From contig NZ_QQTY01000002.1 of assembly GCF_003670115.1 (NCBI RefSeq), positions 372,001-436,000 on the forward strand: 64,000 nt of DNA. The letters run 5' to 3'. The stretch is from Natronorubrum halophilum. GTDB taxonomy: Archaea; Halobacteriota; Halobacteria; Halobacteriales; Natrialbaceae. Made by a program: the position numbers and the translations under genes. The notes beneath the pieces are model-generated. The model did no database searches. It was not told the origin of the DNA and saw only the letters and a list, made by a program, of their open reading frames with translations. The number at the start of each line of letters is the position of its first letter. The first letter of the stretch is position 1. Shown here in pieces: positions 54,499 to 62,359 of the stretch.

Positions 54499-55740
54499 TC
54501 AGAGCGTCTGATCGACGAGATCGCTCACGATTCGATTCCGATCTAGGTGATCGGCGACGATCCGCTCTGCGTCTCCGTCCGCGACGCCGCCGTACCAGAT
54601 CCCGTCGGGGTAGACGGCGACCATCGGGCCGTCGCCGCAGCGGCCGAGGCACGACGACCGCGTGATTCGGGCGTCGCAGTGGTCCGAATCGCGGGCCTCC
54701 TGGCGAAGCCGCTCGAGCACCGCGGGCGACCCCATCTCGGCGCAGGTTCGATTCGTACACACCGCGACGTGCTTTGCGGGCGCGTCGTGCGTGTGCGGTT
54801 CGTCGTCGACGTCCTCGCGATCAGCGTGGGTCTCCCGATGGGCCAGCGCCCGAAGCATCGCCCGCGCGCCGCCGACGTCCTCCTCGTAGCCTTCGAGGTC
54901 GACCTTGTACTTACAGGTGTCACAGGACATCTCCACGCTGTCGGTGCGGGCCTCCTGCCAGCGGTCGGCGAAGACGTCGAGCAGCCGCGAGTCCGTGCCG
55001 AGGGGACCGCCCGCCAGCGCGTCGACGTACGGGTACTTGTCGTCGAACTCCGCCGTCCAATCGCGCACGCGCTGGGTGAGCACGCCGTCGCCGAGCATGT
55101 ACGGGAGGACGATCACGGCGTCGGGGCGGTGCTTCGAGAGCCCGTGGAGGTGCTCCTCGAGCGTCGGCTCCGTCACGCCGATGAACGAGGCTTCTACGCG
55201 GTCGAACTCCCGACCCTCGTAGAGCAGTCGGGCCAGTTTGTGCACGTCGCCGTTGGCGTCCGGATCGCTCGAGCCGCGGCCGCAGAGCACGACGGCGACG
55301 TCGTCCGCCGTGCGGTCGACACCCAGTTCCTGCTCGACAGCGGCCGCCCGGTCGTCCAGCAGGTCGATGATCGCCGGATGAATTCCCAGGTGCGCACCGT
55401 TGTTGATCTCGATATCCTGGGTCGCGCGAGCCTGCTCGAGCGCCAGCGGCACGTCGTTTTTGACGTGACTCGCGGCGAACAGCGAGCAGTGGACGACCGT
55501 CACCTGCGACGTCAGGGTCGCGAGTTCTGCGAGGGCCGCATCGATCGACGGCTCCGCGAGTTCGAGAAACGCGGCATCGACCGGAATTCGCAGCCGCGAC
55601 TCGAGGGTGGCGGCCAGTTCCCGCACCTGTTCGTTCGACTTCTCTCGCCGGGAGCCGTGACCCACCAGCAGGACGGCCTCGTCGTCGAAGGCAGCGTGGG
55701 GTGCGGACGCGGGCTCGTCGGTGTTATCGGGTGTGCTCAT
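54499..55740 (-). CDS. cbiX: Sirohydrochlorin cobaltochelatase CbiX with C-terminal iron-sulfur domain
   Basis: 413 aa. Residues about 22-265 form a two-lobed CbiX/CbiK-type chelatase: LLVGHGSRREKSNEQV (catalytic His) and VVLPYMLGDGVLTQRVRDW in the second half; it inserts Co2+ into sirohydrochlorin. MSCDTCKYKVDLEGYEEDVGG follows, as in DR2241-type chelatases with an iron-sulfur stabilising domain. The C-terminal 80 residues look like a thioredoxin-like 2Fe-2S ferredoxin: AVCTNRTCAEMGSP and SSCLGRCGDGPMVAVYPDG (four Cys). His-rich DEPHTHDAPAKH lies between and could store cobalt. Confidence 0.92.
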   Translation of the reverse strand: MSTPDNTDEPASAPHAAFDDEAVLLVGHGSRREKSNEQVRELAATLESRLRIPVDAAFLELAEPSIDAALAELATLTSQVTVVHCSLFAASHVKNDVPLALEQARATQDIEINNGAHLGIHPAIIDLLDDRAAAVEQELGVDRTADDVAVVLCGRGSSDPDANGDVHKLARLLYEGREFDRVEASFIGVTEPTLEEHLHGLSKHRPDAVIVLPYMLGDGVLTQRVRDWTAEFDDKYPYVDALAGGPLGTDSRLLDVFADRWQEARTDSVEMSCDTCKYKVDLEGYEEDVGGARAMLRALAHRETHADREDVDDEPHTHDAPAKHVAVCTNRTCAEMGSPAVLERLRQEARDSDHCDARITRSSCLGRCGDGPMVAVYPDGIWYGGVADGDAERIVADHLDRNRIVSDLVDQTL

Positions 55741-55795
55741 TGTCGGGTACCGGATCGAACGCTGTTCGGTAGCTGTTCGTCAGGAACGCTCTCGT

Positions 55796-56545
55796 CTACT
55801 CGTCGTACGCCTCGGCCTGCTCGAGACTCTTCTCGAGCTTTCGGCGGCGACTGGGCGCGAAGAGGCCGGTTTCCTCGCAGCTCTCGTAGAGCCACGCTCC
55901 GAAGTCGGGTGCAGCGGCATCGTCGACGCCGAACCAGTAGCCCCCGGAGGACGTTTCGCCGAGGTCGCCTGTCGACGCGTCCACCGGACAGTCGGCGATC
56001 AGTTCCCGTATCAACTCGAGTAACTCCCGCTCCTCGTGGACGAAGGAGACGCCGACGGTACCGCTCGAGGACTTGAAGCAGATGGTCCCACAGCCCTCGA
56101 ACAGTCCGCGCAGGAGTTCGCGATCGTCGCGTGCGAAGGCCCCGAACCGGTAGTTACCGCGGCCGTCGACGGGGAGACCGAGCGCGCCGTTGCGGCCGAG
56201 CGGACCCGCACCGCCGCTTTCGGCGTCAGCGCCTTCGCTACCGCCGATCGACAGCGTGTACTCGTCTTCCGTTCGCGTGATGATCGACAGCGTGTACTCG
56301 TCTTCCGTTCGCGTGATGGTTGTGTCGTGTGCGTAGTCTCGAGTAGTCGTCTCGTGCTCTACGCTGCCGCCCGCGATCGCGGCGAGTACCCGTGCGGATT
56401 CCTCGTCGTTGGTGACGACCTCGATCCCGTCGTCAGAAACGTCGCCGCTGCCGGCGACGTGGCCCCAGAGGTACGCCGTCGCGGGGTGACCGGCGAGCGG
56501 ATCAGCGGGAACCGCGATCTCGGCGGCGTTCCGGGTCTCGCTCAT
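55796..56545 (-). CDS. Cobalamin-operon protein with LAGLIDADG-like domain
   Basis: 249 aa. The second half reads GNYRFGAFARDDRELLRGLFEGCGTICF, then VGVSFVHEERELLELIRELI, GGYWFGVDDAAAPDFGAWLY and FAPSRRRKLEKSL. This order resembles a LAGLIDADG homing-endonuclease fold, but the catalytic acid before the last Gly is Cys, so it should not cut DNA. The first half (VAGSGDVSDDGIEVVTNDEESARVLAAIAGG) may be a second, weaker copy. An exact 36-bp tandem duplication repeats ITRTEDEYTLSI. The start overlaps the ferredoxin stop by 4 bases. Its role in cobalamin synthesis is unknown. Confidence 0.75.
   Translation of the reverse strand: MSETRNAAEIAVPADPLAGHPATAYLWGHVAGSGDVSDDGIEVVTNDEESARVLAAIAGGSVEHETTTRDYAHDTTITRTEDEYTLSIITRTEDEYTLSIGGSEGADAESGGAGPLGRNGALGLPVDGRGNYRFGAFARDDRELLRGLFEGCGTICFKSSSGTVGVSFVHEERELLELIRELIADCPVDASTGDLGETSSGGYWFGVDDAAAPDFGAWLYESCEETGLFAPSRRRKLEKSLEQAEAYDE
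56246..56317. repeat. 36-bp perfect tandem duplication inside a cobalamin-operon gene
   Basis: Two identical 36-base units (56246-56281 and 56282-56317) abut each other and keep the reading frame, duplicating the 12 residues ITRTEDEYTLSI. Perfect identity points to a recent slippage event or an assembly artefact. Confidence 0.9.
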
Positions 56546-56808
56546 TTGCCCACCTCCTCGACGACGATCGCGTCCGTCGGACAGGCCGCCGCGGCCTGTT
56601 TCGCTTCGTCGATGCGGTCGTCGTCGAACGTCGCGACGACCCGCTCGTCGGTGTCGGTGACCTCGCCCTCGCAGTCGTAGACGGGATCCGCACCCGGATC
56701 GATCGTCGCGAGGGCGTCCTCGCCCTCGACGAACCGCGGGTCGCGGGTCAGACAGGCGAAGATGCCGTCGCAGGCGTCCTTTTCGATCGTGACTTCGTAT
56801 CGTGACAT
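56542..56808 (-). CDS. Ferredoxin, 3Fe-4S type
   Basis: 88 aa. Cys13 and Cys19 are separated by five residues (ACDGIFACLTRDPRF) and Cys76 is followed by Pro (AAACPTDAIVV). This C-x5-C ... C-P pattern matches single 3Fe-4S ferredoxins rather than the C-x2-C-x2-C pattern of 4Fe-4S ones. Cys46 (YDCEG) lies outside the usual motif. Probably supplies electrons to a step of the cobalamin pathway, given its place between cbiH and the LAGLIDADG-like gene. Confidence 0.88.
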   Translation of the reverse strand: MSRYEVTIEKDACDGIFACLTRDPRFVEGEDALATIDPGADPVYDCEGEVTDTDERVVATFDDDRIDEAKQAAAACPTDAIVVEEVGK

Positions 56809-56830
56809 TGGTGTGTTTCAGCCTCGTCGC

Positions 56831-57880
56831 TCAGTAATCGTACTTCGTCTCGTAGCCGCGGGGCGTGACCATCCGGTCGTCCCAGACGTACGTCTCCTCG
56901 TTGCCGACGACGATCGTCGTCGTCATGTCGATGATCTCGCTTTCGCCGAGGTCCTCGAGTTCGCCGAGTTCGGTGATCATCACTCGCTCGTCCTCCCGAC
57001 CCGCGCCGTGGACGATACCGACGGGCGTCCCCTCGTCGCGGTGGGTCAGGAGGATCTCACAGCACTTCTGGAAGTTCTCCCGCCGTTTGCGGCTCCAGGG
57101 GTTGTAGATCGTGATCGTGAAGGACTCCTTGGCGACGGCGTGGAGCCGCGACTCGATCTCGGGCATCGGGACCAGGTGGTCCGACAGCGACACCGAGACG
57201 GTGTCGTTTACGAGCGGAGCACCGAGGCGGGCACCGCAGGACTGTGCGGCGGGCACCCCCGGCACCACGTCGAAGTCGACCATCGTCGCCGTCGCGCCCT
57301 TGGATTCGAGGATCTCGAGCGCCAGTCCGGCGAGCGCGTAGACGTTGGGGTCGCCGCTGCCGACGATCGCCACGTCGTTGCCCGCGAGCGTGCGGTCGAT
57401 GGCCTCCTCCGTCCGGGAGACTTCGCCACACATCGGCGTGTCGTAGAGTTCGTCGGCCTGCTCGGTGATCTCGTCCGGAATGAGGTCGATGTACGTCGTG
57501 TAGCCGACGATGTGTTCGGCCTCGAGCAGCGCCGTCTTCGCTCGCTCGGTCATCCCCTCGGCGTGGCCGGGACCGAGACCGACGGCGGTTAGCTGGCCGG
57601 GGTCGGCGTCGAAGTCGTCGATCGTCGCGCCGACTTCCTGCTCGTTGCTCGAGTCGTCGTCCGAACTCGAGGCCCCGCACTTCGATCCGGAGGACGAGGA
57701 ACTGGAGTCGGAACTCGAGGCGCCGCATTTCGAGGCGCTCGAGTCGTCGCCCGCCTCGCTCGAGGAGGCCCCGCATTTCGAGCCCGAACTCGAGGATTCG
57801 GTTTCGGCCTCGCTCACACTCGAGGCGCCGCATTTGGAAGTCGATTCGTCGTCAGCGTCTGCGTCAGTGTCCGTACTCAT
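56831..57880 (-). CDS. cbiH: Precorrin-3B/cobalt-factor III C17-methyltransferase with Cys-repeat tail
   Basis: 349 aa. The methyltransferase domain starts near residue 90: LTAVGLGPGHAEGMTERAKTAL, then VGYTTYIDLIP, VAIVGSGDPNVYALAGLALE, DFDVVPGVPAAQSCGARLGAPL and ITIYNPWSRKRRENFQ, all typical of CbiH/CobJ (SAM-dependent ring contraction at C17). The first 75 residues are unlike any CbiH I know: SKCGASS occurs four times with Cys at 17, 36, 52 and 68, separated by Ser/Asp/Glu. The tail may bind metal. A second paralogue lies just upstream. Confidence 0.93.
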   Translation of the reverse strand: MSTDTDADADDESTSKCGASSVSEAETESSSSGSKCGASSSEAGDDSSASKCGASSSDSSSSSSGSKCGASSSDDDSSNEQEVGATIDDFDADPGQLTAVGLGPGHAEGMTERAKTALLEAEHIVGYTTYIDLIPDEITEQADELYDTPMCGEVSRTEEAIDRTLAGNDVAIVGSGDPNVYALAGLALEILESKGATATMVDFDVVPGVPAAQSCGARLGAPLVNDTVSVSLSDHLVPMPEIESRLHAVAKESFTITIYNPWSRKRRENFQKCCEILLTHRDEGTPVGIVHGAGREDERVMITELGELEDLGESEIIDMTTTIVVGNEETYVWDDRMVTPRGYETKYDY

Positions 57881-57901
57881 TGGTGTATAGCGTCTGGTAT
57901 C

Positions 57902-58774
57902 TCAGAAGTCGTCGACGTCACGCCCGCCCCGCGGGGTGACGAGGTACGTTCGGTCGTCGTTGCTCCAGGTCTCCGTCTCGTGGTTGCCGATGATCAGCGA
58001 GGTCCCCATCCCGGAGACCTTGTCGTCGTGGTCGGCGGCCTCCCCCAGGCTGGTGACGAACTGGCTCTCGCCGTTTCGGCCGGCGTCCTGACGACCGGCA
58101 TCGTTGACGATAGCCACGAGGGCGTCGTCGGTTCGCTCCTCGCGAACGATTTCGACGGCCCGCTCGTAGTTGCGCCAGCAGTTGTAGAGGACGATCACGA
58201 AGCCCGAGATGGCGGCGGCGCGCAGTTTCTCCTCGATCTCGTCCCAGCCGCGCCACTTGTCCGACAGCGAGATCGTACAGAAATCGTTGCACAGCGGTGC
58301 GCCGACGTTGGCGGATCCGCCCAGCGCCGCTGTCAGACCGGGAACGATCTCGATAGGGACGTCCGTCGCGTCGTCCGCTTTCGCCATCGTGAAGACGAGG
58401 TCGGACTTGCCGTACACGGAGGGGTCGCCGCCGGAGACGTGCGCGACGTCCTTCCCCTCCCGAACGTGGTCGAACGCCGCGCGGGCGAGTTCGATCTGGC
58501 GGCCCATCGTCGAGCGGATGATCTCCTGTTCGAAACCGTCGTCTCGGACCGCGATACCGTCCTCGGCCGTCTCCTCCTTGGGCGGCAGGGTGCCGTCGTC
58601 GCGCAGGAACTCCTGGTAGAGACTCGAGGCGATGACGACTTCGGAGGACTCGACGACCTCCTTGGCCCGCTTGGTCATGTGATCCGGCAGGCCGGGGCCG
58701 ATGCCGACGACGTAGAGCGTGCCGTGGTCGTCGGGGGTGCCGCCGGTATGGGCGACCGAATCGTCGGCGCTCAT
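57902..58774 (-). CDS. cbiH: Precorrin-3B/cobalt-factor III C17-methyltransferase, second paralogue
   Basis: 290 aa from ATG 58774 (MSADDSVAHTGG); the frame is open 100 codons further into cbiG but without match. LYVVGIGPGLPDHMTKRAKEV, VAHVSGGDPSVYGKSDLVF, IVPGLTAALGGSANVGAPLCNDF, FVIVLYNCWRNYERAV and LIIGNHETETWSNDDR follow the CbiH/CobJ order. It overlaps the cbiG stop by 4 bases. Two CbiH-type genes in tandem are known from haloarchaeal cobalamin operons; division of labour is not understood. Confidence 0.92.
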   Translation of the reverse strand: MSADDSVAHTGGTPDDHGTLYVVGIGPGLPDHMTKRAKEVVESSEVVIASSLYQEFLRDDGTLPPKEETAEDGIAVRDDGFEQEIIRSTMGRQIELARAAFDHVREGKDVAHVSGGDPSVYGKSDLVFTMAKADDATDVPIEIVPGLTAALGGSANVGAPLCNDFCTISLSDKWRGWDEIEEKLRAAAISGFVIVLYNCWRNYERAVEIVREERTDDALVAIVNDAGRQDAGRNGESQFVTSLGEAADHDDKVSGMGTSLIIGNHETETWSNDDRTYLVTPRGGRDVDDF

Positions 58775-59769
58775 CTGCCGATCGCCACCGTAACCTCGTT
58801 TTCGTAGCCGATCTTCTCGAGGACGAGTTCCTGCTCGGCACCGCCTGCAATCGCACTCGCCTCCGACACACCGGGCCAGCCGATCAGCTCCTTCGATTTC
58901 GAGGGCGTCGGCCCCTCGTGTTCGAGCAGCGTCTCCTTGTCGAAGGCGACCAGCCCGAGGTCGAGTTCGGTGACGGCCTCGAGCAGCCCTTCCTCGTCCT
59001 CTTTCCGGGTCGCGGTGCCGACGAACTCGATGTCCGAGAAGTCGTAGTCGGTCTCTTCGAGGGCTTGCTCCCACGCGGCGACGAACGATTCCTTGCTCGC
59101 GCCGGAGACGCTGCCGGTGCCGATGACGATCCCGTTATTTTTGTTCCGCTTCAGGACCGTCACGTCGTCGCCGACGAGCACCGCACGCGGGCCGTCCAGA
59201 CGGGCGACGGGTCCCAAATTGTCGTCGAGGACGGCGAGGTTCGTCTTCACCGTCGAATCGCCGTTGACGACGTGGGTGTCCATCGCCTTCGCGCGGGACT
59301 CGACGCCCTGCTTGCCGGCGGCCTCGCTCGCGGTCGTCATGGCTGGAACGGCACCCATCGTCGCCAGGTCCTGTGCGACCTGGTTCGCGCCGTGGTGGCC
59401 GCCCGTGATCGGGATGGCCCACGTGAGTTCCTCGTCGACCACGCAGATCGCGGGATCGTCCCACTTGTCGTCGAGCAGGTGGGCCGTCTTGCGCATCGCG
59501 ATCCCGCTCGCCATCAGCCCGATAAAGCAGTCGTACTCGCCCCAGTGCTCGTCGAAGACCGTGCCGTGGTACTCGATGATGTCGATCAGTTCGTAGCGGT
59601 CCTCGAGTTCGTCCTCGATCTCCTCAGCGGTCTCCATCTTCCGCCCGAAGGAGATGATCGCGATCTCCTCGGCGACTTCGCCGTCCGAATCCGCCGTCGA
59701 ACAGTGGCTGCCGCCGGAGTCCGTGCTCGAGTCGTCTGTGTCGTCCGTGTTTTCCGTTCCTGAACTCAT
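58771..59769 (-). CDS. cbiG: Cobalt-precorrin-5A hydrolase CbiG
   Basis: 332 aa. Opens the delta-lactone of cobalt-precorrin 5A, releasing acetaldehyde. After an acidic N-terminus, IAIISFGRK begins the domain; the central region CFIGLMASGIAMRKTAHLLDDKWDDPAICVVDE and TGGHHGANQVAQDLATMGAVPAMTTASEAAG are classic CbiG. The C-terminal CbiG_C domain has VIGTGSVSGASKES, FVGTATRKEDEEGLLEA and SEASAIAGG. The downstream cbiH overlaps its stop. Confidence 0.95.
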   Translation of the reverse strand: MSSGTENTDDTDDSSTDSGGSHCSTADSDGEVAEEIAIISFGRKMETAEEIEDELEDRYELIDIIEYHGTVFDEHWGEYDCFIGLMASGIAMRKTAHLLDDKWDDPAICVVDEELTWAIPITGGHHGANQVAQDLATMGAVPAMTTASEAAGKQGVESRAKAMDTHVVNGDSTVKTNLAVLDDNLGPVARLDGPRAVLVGDDVTVLKRNKNNGIVIGTGSVSGASKESFVAAWEQALEETDYDFSDIEFVGTATRKEDEEGLLEAVTELDLGLVAFDKETLLEHEGPTPSKSKELIGWPGVSEASAIAGGAEQELVLEKIGYENEVTVAIGR

Positions 59770-59829
59770 TGTGAAACCTCCATCGTAGCAAAACCGTCCG
59801 TTCCACGCGCTACAGACCCGTCCGGACCA

Positions 59830-59960
59830 CCGCGCGGGTGGGACTGAAAGGGGCTGGCTCGCTCGGCGAGCGAGGCGGTGTAAGCACTGGAGCGACCAAC
59901 GGGAGCGAAGCGCACAGCGAGCCGCAGCCGTCGAGCGAGCCAGGGGCTTTCGGCGTGTTC
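59830..59960. repeat. Haloarchaeal dispersed intergenic repeat between cbiF and cbiG
   Basis: The 213-base gap contains CGCGGGTGGGACTGAAAGG followed by a hairpin, CTCGCTC-GGC-GAGCGAG (59858-59874), and a GGGAGCGAAGCGCACAGCGAG segment. I know this kind of sequence as a frequent non-coding element in haloarchaeal intergenic regions. It probably does not encode protein. It splits the otherwise overlapping operon and could act as an RNA processing site. Confidence 0.55.
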
Positions 59961-59982
59961 GCGGTAGTGAACCCGACTTGTT

Positions 59983-60906
59983 TCAGTCATCGCTCGCCTC
60001 CGTCTCTGCCGAACTCCCCGAAGAGCCCCGATTCGCCCAGTCGCCGTAGAGGAACGAGCGCTCGTAGCCGGCACCCGTGACCGCATCACCGATAACGACC
60101 ATCGCTGATGCCCGGTAGCCGGCCTCCTCGACCTTCTCTGCAATATCGCCGACCGTGCCAACGATCACGTCCTCGTCCGGCCAGGAGGCGTGGTAGATCA
60201 CGCCGACCGGGGTCTCGGGTTCGTGGCCGTCCTCGAGCAACCGATCCATCGTCTCCCGAACCGCGTGGGTCCCGAGGTAGATACAGCTCGTCACGTCGCC
60301 CATCCCCACGAACTCGGAGATGTGGTCTTCATCCTCGGTCAGGGTCTTGCCCTGGGGCCGAGTGAAGGCGACGTGATTCGAGACCTCGTTGAGCGTCAGT
60401 TGGGTCCGCAGCGTCGCGCTGGCCGCAAACGCCGAGGTGACGCCCGGGACGAAGTGGGTCGGGACGCCCTCGTGTTCGAGGGCGTCCATCTGCTCGAGCG
60501 CGGCCCCGTAGATGGCGGGGTCGCCGCTGTGGAGTCGAACGACGTTCTCGCCGTCCTCGTAGGCATCGCGCATCAGCGGAATCAGTTCCTCGAGATCCTT
60601 CCCGACGGAGTTTACGAGCGTCGCGTGATCGCAATACTCCTCGAGCAGTTCGCTGTTAACCAGCGAGCCCGCGTGGACCACCAGGTCCGATTCCTCGAGC
60701 AGTTCCTTGCCCGCGACGGTCAGCAGCCGCGGGTTGCCGGGACCAGCGCCGACGAAGGGAATTCCCTCCTGTTCGTCGCCGGCGTTGTGCTCGAAGATTC
60801 GGTCGTCCAGTTCCTCGCGGCGGCGCTCGCCCTGGGCGTCGATCGCCTCCTGGGGGTCGCCTCCGTCAGGTACAACAGTCGTCTCCGTCTCGTCTGTCTC
60901 CGTCAT
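59983..60906 (-). CDS. cbiF: Cobalt-precorrin-4 C11-methyltransferase CbiF
   Basis: 307 aa. IPFVGAGPGNPRLLTVAGKELLEESDLVVHAGSLVN is the typical N-terminus of the CbiF/CobM domain after a 50-residue acidic extension; VRLHSGDPAIYGAALEQM, FVPGVTSAFAASATLRTQLTL, TSCIYLGTHAV and VIYHASWPDEDVIVGTVGDIAEKV follow. Methylates C11 using SAM. Two bases separate its start from the cbiL stop. A 213-base gap with a dispersed repeat follows before cbiG. Confidence 0.95.
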   Translation of the reverse strand: MTETDETETTVVPDGGDPQEAIDAQGERRREELDDRIFEHNAGDEQEGIPFVGAGPGNPRLLTVAGKELLEESDLVVHAGSLVNSELLEEYCDHATLVNSVGKDLEELIPLMRDAYEDGENVVRLHSGDPAIYGAALEQMDALEHEGVPTHFVPGVTSAFAASATLRTQLTLNEVSNHVAFTRPQGKTLTEDEDHISEFVGMGDVTSCIYLGTHAVRETMDRLLEDGHEPETPVGVIYHASWPDEDVIVGTVGDIAEKVEEAGYRASAMVVIGDAVTGAGYERSFLYGDWANRGSSGSSAETEASDD

Positions 60907-60908
60907 GA

Positions 60909-61736
60909 TCAGTGGCCTCCGCAGTCGCCGTGGGCACAGCCCTCGGCGATCTCTTCGATACCGAACTCCCCGCCGTCCGCAACCGGTTCGCCGCCCGTCG
61001 ACGATCCGTCCTCGCTCGCATCATCGTCGCTCGAGGCGTCGGCGTCGGCTTCTCGCTCGAACGCCGCCGTCGCCTGCTCGACCTCGAGGTCCGCCTTCTC
61101 GGCGTACGCCAGCGTGTAGTAGTCGCGCTCCTCGATCTCTTCGGGGTCGTCGGTGACGAGGGTCTCGCCCTGTTCCATGAACAGCCGGCGACCGTAGGTC
61201 ACGTCGTAGCCCGCCTCGACGAGCCCTTCGTGGGTTGCGGGCGCGTCGGTGACCTTGAACAGAATCATCCGATCCGGGGCGGTCGGGCTGTGGCCGTTCG
61301 CGGCTTCGCGAAGCGAGAGACCCGCGCCGGCTTCGATCTCGACGCCCATCGCGGTCGCGAAGGCCGTGACGGCGCTGACGCCGGGAACGATCTCGAGTTC
61401 GACGTCCGAGTGAAAGGCGTCGATCGTCCGACGCAGGTGCCCGAACGTCGAGTAGACGTTCGGATCGCCCAGCGTGACGAAGGCGACGTCGCCCTCGAGT
61501 GCATTCGGCGCGATCTCCGCCGCGGCGTCCTTCCACGCCGCTCGCAGCTTCTCCTCGTCTTTCGTCATCGGGAAATCCAGATCCCCGATCTTCGACTCGT
61601 CGACGTGCTCTAGGGCGACCGATCGCGAGAGTCGGCCCGGCGAGTAGACGACGTCGCAGTCCTCGAGCACTTCCTTCCCGCGAACGGTCACGAGGTCGGC
61701 CTCGCCGGGACCGAGTCCGACGCCGTAGAGCGTCAT
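60909..61736 (-). CDS. cbiL: Cobalt-factor II C20-methyltransferase CbiL
   Basis: 275 aa. TLYGVGLGPGEADLVTVRGKEVLEDCDVVYSPGRLS, FVTLGDPNVYSTFGHLRRTI and EIVPGVSAVTAFATAMGVEIEAGAG are CbiL/CobI motifs. The C-terminus ends in HGDCGGH after an acidic linker, so it has a small His/Cys tail that could bind cobalt. ATG at 61736 overlaps the cbiT stop by 4 bases. Confidence 0.95.
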   Translation of the reverse strand: MTLYGVGLGPGEADLVTVRGKEVLEDCDVVYSPGRLSRSVALEHVDESKIGDLDFPMTKDEEKLRAAWKDAAAEIAPNALEGDVAFVTLGDPNVYSTFGHLRRTIDAFHSDVELEIVPGVSAVTAFATAMGVEIEAGAGLSLREAANGHSPTAPDRMILFKVTDAPATHEGLVEAGYDVTYGRRLFMEQGETLVTDDPEEIEERDYYTLAYAEKADLEVEQATAAFEREADADASSDDDASEDGSSTGGEPVADGGEFGIEEIAEGCAHGDCGGH

Positions 61737-62329
61737 CGTGACCCTCTCGTTTTCGAATCGTCCGCGGCCGCAGCCTCGTCGGGCGTCGCGCTTCCGACCA
61801 GCATGTAGACCGGGTTATCCGAGTGAAAGCTCGTCGCGCCGGCGAGTTCGTAGCCGTGGCTCACCTGGAACTGGACGACCTCCTCCAAGATATCGCGCTC
61901 GCGGAAGGCCTCCGTCGCTTTCCCCGCGACCTCGAGTCGCGAGACGTTCATGATCACGCGGTCGATTTCGGTTGCGACGGCGTGATCGAGGACGGCCTCG
62001 AAGTTCCGACTTCCGCCCAGGAAGAGCGCGTCGGCGTCGTCGGGCAGCCCGTCCGGCGCTTCCGCGTTTCGAAGCTCGATATCGGCCGTTATCGATCCCT
62101 CGTTCGCGGCGAGGTTCTTCTCTGTCGTCTCGAGCCGTTCCGGTTTCCGCTCGAGTGCGGTCACCCGTCCGGCCCGCTGTGCGGCTTCGATCGTGATCGC
62201 TCCCGTGCAGGAACCGACCTCCGCGAAGTGGTCGTCCGCCTCGAGTGCGAGCTTCGAATGGACGACGGCGCGGACCTCCGATTTGGTCGGCCCGGCTTTC
62301 GCATCGTGTGGAAGCGCGATGGGTGGCAT
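61733..62329 (-). CDS. cbiT: Cobalt-precorrin-7 (C15)-methyltransferase/decarboxylase CbiT
   Basis: 198 aa from ATG 62329 (MPPIALPHDAKAGPTKSEVRA); a GTG one codon earlier is possible. PTKSEVRAVVHSKLALEADDHFAEVGSCTGAITIEAAQRAG is the SAM-binding region of CbiT; DALFLGGSRNFEAVLDHAV and GYELAGATSFHSDNPVYMLVG follow. It is the first cbi gene of the operon; a TTTTA-type box lies on the minus strand at 62354-62359 and three imperfect palindromes lie upstream of it. Confidence 0.94.
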   Translation of the reverse strand: MPPIALPHDAKAGPTKSEVRAVVHSKLALEADDHFAEVGSCTGAITIEAAQRAGRVTALERKPERLETTEKNLAANEGSITADIELRNAEAPDGLPDDADALFLGGSRNFEAVLDHAVATEIDRVIMNVSRLEVAGKATEAFRERDILEEVVQFQVSHGYELAGATSFHSDNPVYMLVGSATPDEAAAADDSKTRGSR

Positions 62330-62359
62330 CACCCTGTGGAACAGGGGCCGTCCCTAAAA

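Noticed and set aside
59840-59980. Possible CRISPR repeat (GACTGAAAG, GTTTCAGTC)
   Set aside because: No regular repeat-spacer series; only single short words.
59838-60080. 80-codon frame between cbiG and cbiF
   Set aside because: Runs through the dispersed intergenic repeat; resembles false ORFs from the same repeat elsewhere.
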